Below, one piece after another: positions 5,086-5,683 of a DNA stretch of 5,683 nt (positions are counted from its first letter, which is position 1; every line of letters starts with the position of its first letter). The position numbers were made by a program, and so were the translations under genes. The notes under the pieces were generated by a model. That model searched no databases. It was not told the DNA's origin and saw only the letters and a program-made list of their open reading frames with translations. Where the stretch lies: positions 1 through 5,683 of the forward strand of contig CAJTXV010000055.1 of assembly GCA_910584255.1 (NCBI GenBank). The letters are read 5' to 3'. The DNA comes from an uncultured Bacilli bacterium (GTDB taxonomy: Bacteria > Bacillota_I > Bacilli_A > RF39 > UBA660).

Positions 5086-5114
5086 ATTATACCATAAGCT
5101 AAGCACATCTGCAA
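5086..5114 (-). promoter_or_regulatory. strong promoter of the 84-aa gene overlapped by palindrome copy 2
   Basis: On the - strand TTGCAG (5109-5114), a 17-base spacer and a perfect TATAAT (5086-5091). Transcription would start near 5079, about 22 bases before the ribosome binding site. The -35 box is half of the palindrome at 5107-5121, so a protein on that palindrome would compete directly with RNA polymerase. Confidence 0.75.
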
Positions 5115-5121
5115 TGCAGAT
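5107..5121. promoter_or_regulatory. palindrome copy 2 (candidate operator on the -35 box)
   Basis: ATCTGCA, one base, TGCAGAT: perfect 7-bp arms around a central A. This is the most symmetrical of three related sites (27-41, 5107-5121, 5476-5490). Its position across the -35 hexamer is the classic place for a repressor site. Confidence 0.7.
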
Positions 5122-5197
5122 TAGTATTTTTATAGAAACGTTTTATTAACTGTTATGATCTTGAGGATTCTTATTTTTTAATCTTAATAGCCATTAC

Positions 5198-5449
5198 TTA
5201 ATCATACTTTTTTCTCCTATAATCATTTATTTTAGTTTGTTTCTCTATAAGATGTTCAATATTTTCATTTTCATAAAATTCCTCATTTTTGGTTATAATT
5301 GCATTTCTATATTCTTCTTTTAATTCATTTATAGAAAAATTTTTAAGTTCTTCTTTATCATTATCGTTCAAACCTAATAACCAATCAATGCTGGCAATAT
5401 AATAATTCTTTTCTCTTTGTATTTTGAAATCACTTTTTAATATAGACAT
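5198..5449 (-). CDS. hypothetical protein, 83 aa
   Basis: Not recognised. The start at 5449 has AAGGAGTG (5458-5465) at good spacing. The sequence is highly charged: an N-terminal segment MSILKSDFKIQREKNYYIAS, then SIDWLLGLNDNDKEEL, which reads as a short helix and turn, then helices to a basic end (INDYRRKKYD). No membrane segment, cysteine or known motif is seen. It is separated from the 84-aa gene by 155 bp holding that gene's promoter, and from the partial gene on its right by a terminator hairpin, so it is probably its own transcription unit. Palindrome copy 3 lies between that hairpin and its ribosome binding site. The function is unknown. Confidence 0.75.
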   Translation of the reverse strand: MSILKSDFKIQREKNYYIASIDWLLGLNDNDKEELKNFSINELKEEYRNAIITKNEEFYENENIEHLIEKQTKINDYRRKKYD

Positions 5450-5475
5450 TTATATAACACTCCTTACATATATCA

Positions 5476-5490
5476 GTCTGCATTGCAGAT
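5476..5490. promoter_or_regulatory. palindrome copy 3 (candidate operator)
   Basis: TCTGCA, a central T, TGCAGA (5477-5489), followed on the + strand by TTA as in the other two copies. It lies 11 bases upstream of the ribosome binding site of the 83-aa gene. No convincing promoter boxes can be paired with it; a weak TTAATC and TATGTA pair 17 bases apart on the - strand would put the palindrome in the spacer. Confidence 0.55.
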
Positions 5491-5498
5491 TAATTAAT

Positions 5499-5522
5499 AG
5501 ACCAAATAGAATGTTTTGGTCT
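5499..5522. terminator. intrinsic terminator hairpin
   Basis: AGACCAAA (5499-5506) pairs perfectly with TTTGGTCT (5515-5522) around an 8-base loop. On the + strand it runs into a T tract (5522-5527), the canonical form. On the - strand it follows the stop of the partial gene at once but is trailed only by mixed A/T sequence. It probably ends that - strand transcript. The strong + strand form would also stop any transcript coming from the left, though no + gene is visible there. Confidence 0.75.
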
Positions 5523-5525
5523 TTT

Positions 5526-5681
5526 TTAATTCATATTTTTTGAATCTAATTTTTTTTGTATTTCAGCTTCTATTTCTTTTTGTCCTTTTAATTCTTTATT
5601 CAGAAATTTTTCATATATTTCTGGATAGTTATTTTTAGCAAATTCTTCTAATAGTGTATTAGCAAAATCTCTTTTAGTGCT
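5526..5681 (-). CDS. partial hypothetical protein, C-terminal 51 aa, cut by the window edge
   Basis: A frame on the - strand is open from the right edge of the window to a TAA at 5526-5528. The 51 visible residues are STKRDFANTLLEEFAKNNYP followed by a highly charged helical stretch rich in Glu and Lys, ending DSKNMN. This looks like the coiled or helical C-terminal end of a cytoplasmic protein. The stop lies immediately before the terminator hairpin at 5499-5522, as expected for a real gene end. The start, length and family lie outside the window. Confidence 0.6.
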   Translation of the reverse strand, partial: STKRDFANTLLEEFAKNNYPEIYEKFLNKELKGQKEIEAEIQKKLDSKNMN

Positions 5682-5683
5682 TT

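Noticed and set aside
5122..5197. Possible tiny gene between the 84-aa and 83-aa genes
   Set aside because: All frames starting with ATG on either strand are about a dozen codons or less and none has a ribosome binding site.
27..5490. The three TCTGCA palindromes as recombination sites for the serine recombinase
   Set aside because: They are not next to the recombinase gene, lack the paired subsites of a res locus, and one coincides with a promoter -35 box, so operators are the simpler reading.
27..5490. The palindromes as a CRISPR array or IS terminal repeats
   Set aside because: There are only three copies at irregular, large distances, with no spacers, no transposase and no target duplication.

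Overview
The window is about 5.7 kb of very AT-rich DNA. It has strong AAAGGAG-type ribosome binding sites, tightly packed small genes and a staphylococcal-type serine recombinase. This points to a low-GC Firmicute, most likely a plasmid or other accessory element of Staphylococcus or a close relative such as Macrococcus. No replication initiator, relaxase, phage structural gene, IS element, tRNA, rRNA or CRISPR array is visible, so plasmid origin is an inference. Only the first gene reads on the + strand; all the others read on the - strand.

Left part (1-1444). An acidic orphan protein of 149 aa (59-508, +) faces a two-gene unit on the - strand across a long shared terminator hairpin (525-568). 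That unit is a 61-aa orphan (1259-1444) followed by a membrane-anchored Mrr-type nuclease with a C-terminal topoisomerase-type zinc ribbon (595-1239). The nuclease is the clearest candidate for DNA defence or DNA processing.

Middle (1539-3989). Three - strand genes form one apparent operon: an unknown 305-aa protein, an unknown 315-aa protein and a serine recombinase of the resolvase/invertase family. The recombinase start codon overlaps the stop of the 315-aa gene by 8 bp. The recombinase is visibly richer in GC than its neighbours. Upstream lies a 293-bp gene-free stretch (3990-4282) with four dyad symmetries, including a perfect 9-bp inverted repeat that could be an operator.

Right part (4283-5683). 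Four small - strand genes follow (69, 47, 84 and 83 aa), plus the 3' end of a fifth gene cut by the window edge. The 47-aa one is a single-pass membrane peptide with a very strong ribosome binding site. A palindrome of consensus TCTGCAWWGCAGATTA occurs three times (27-41, 5107-5121, 5476-5490), each time just upstream of a gene. At the second site it covers the -35 box of a well-formed promoter. The three sites look like operators of one regulator that is not encoded by any recognisable gene here, linking the first + gene with the small-gene cluster on the right.

Most proteins here are orphans to me. Only the recombinase and the Mrr-type nuclease are recognised with confidence.
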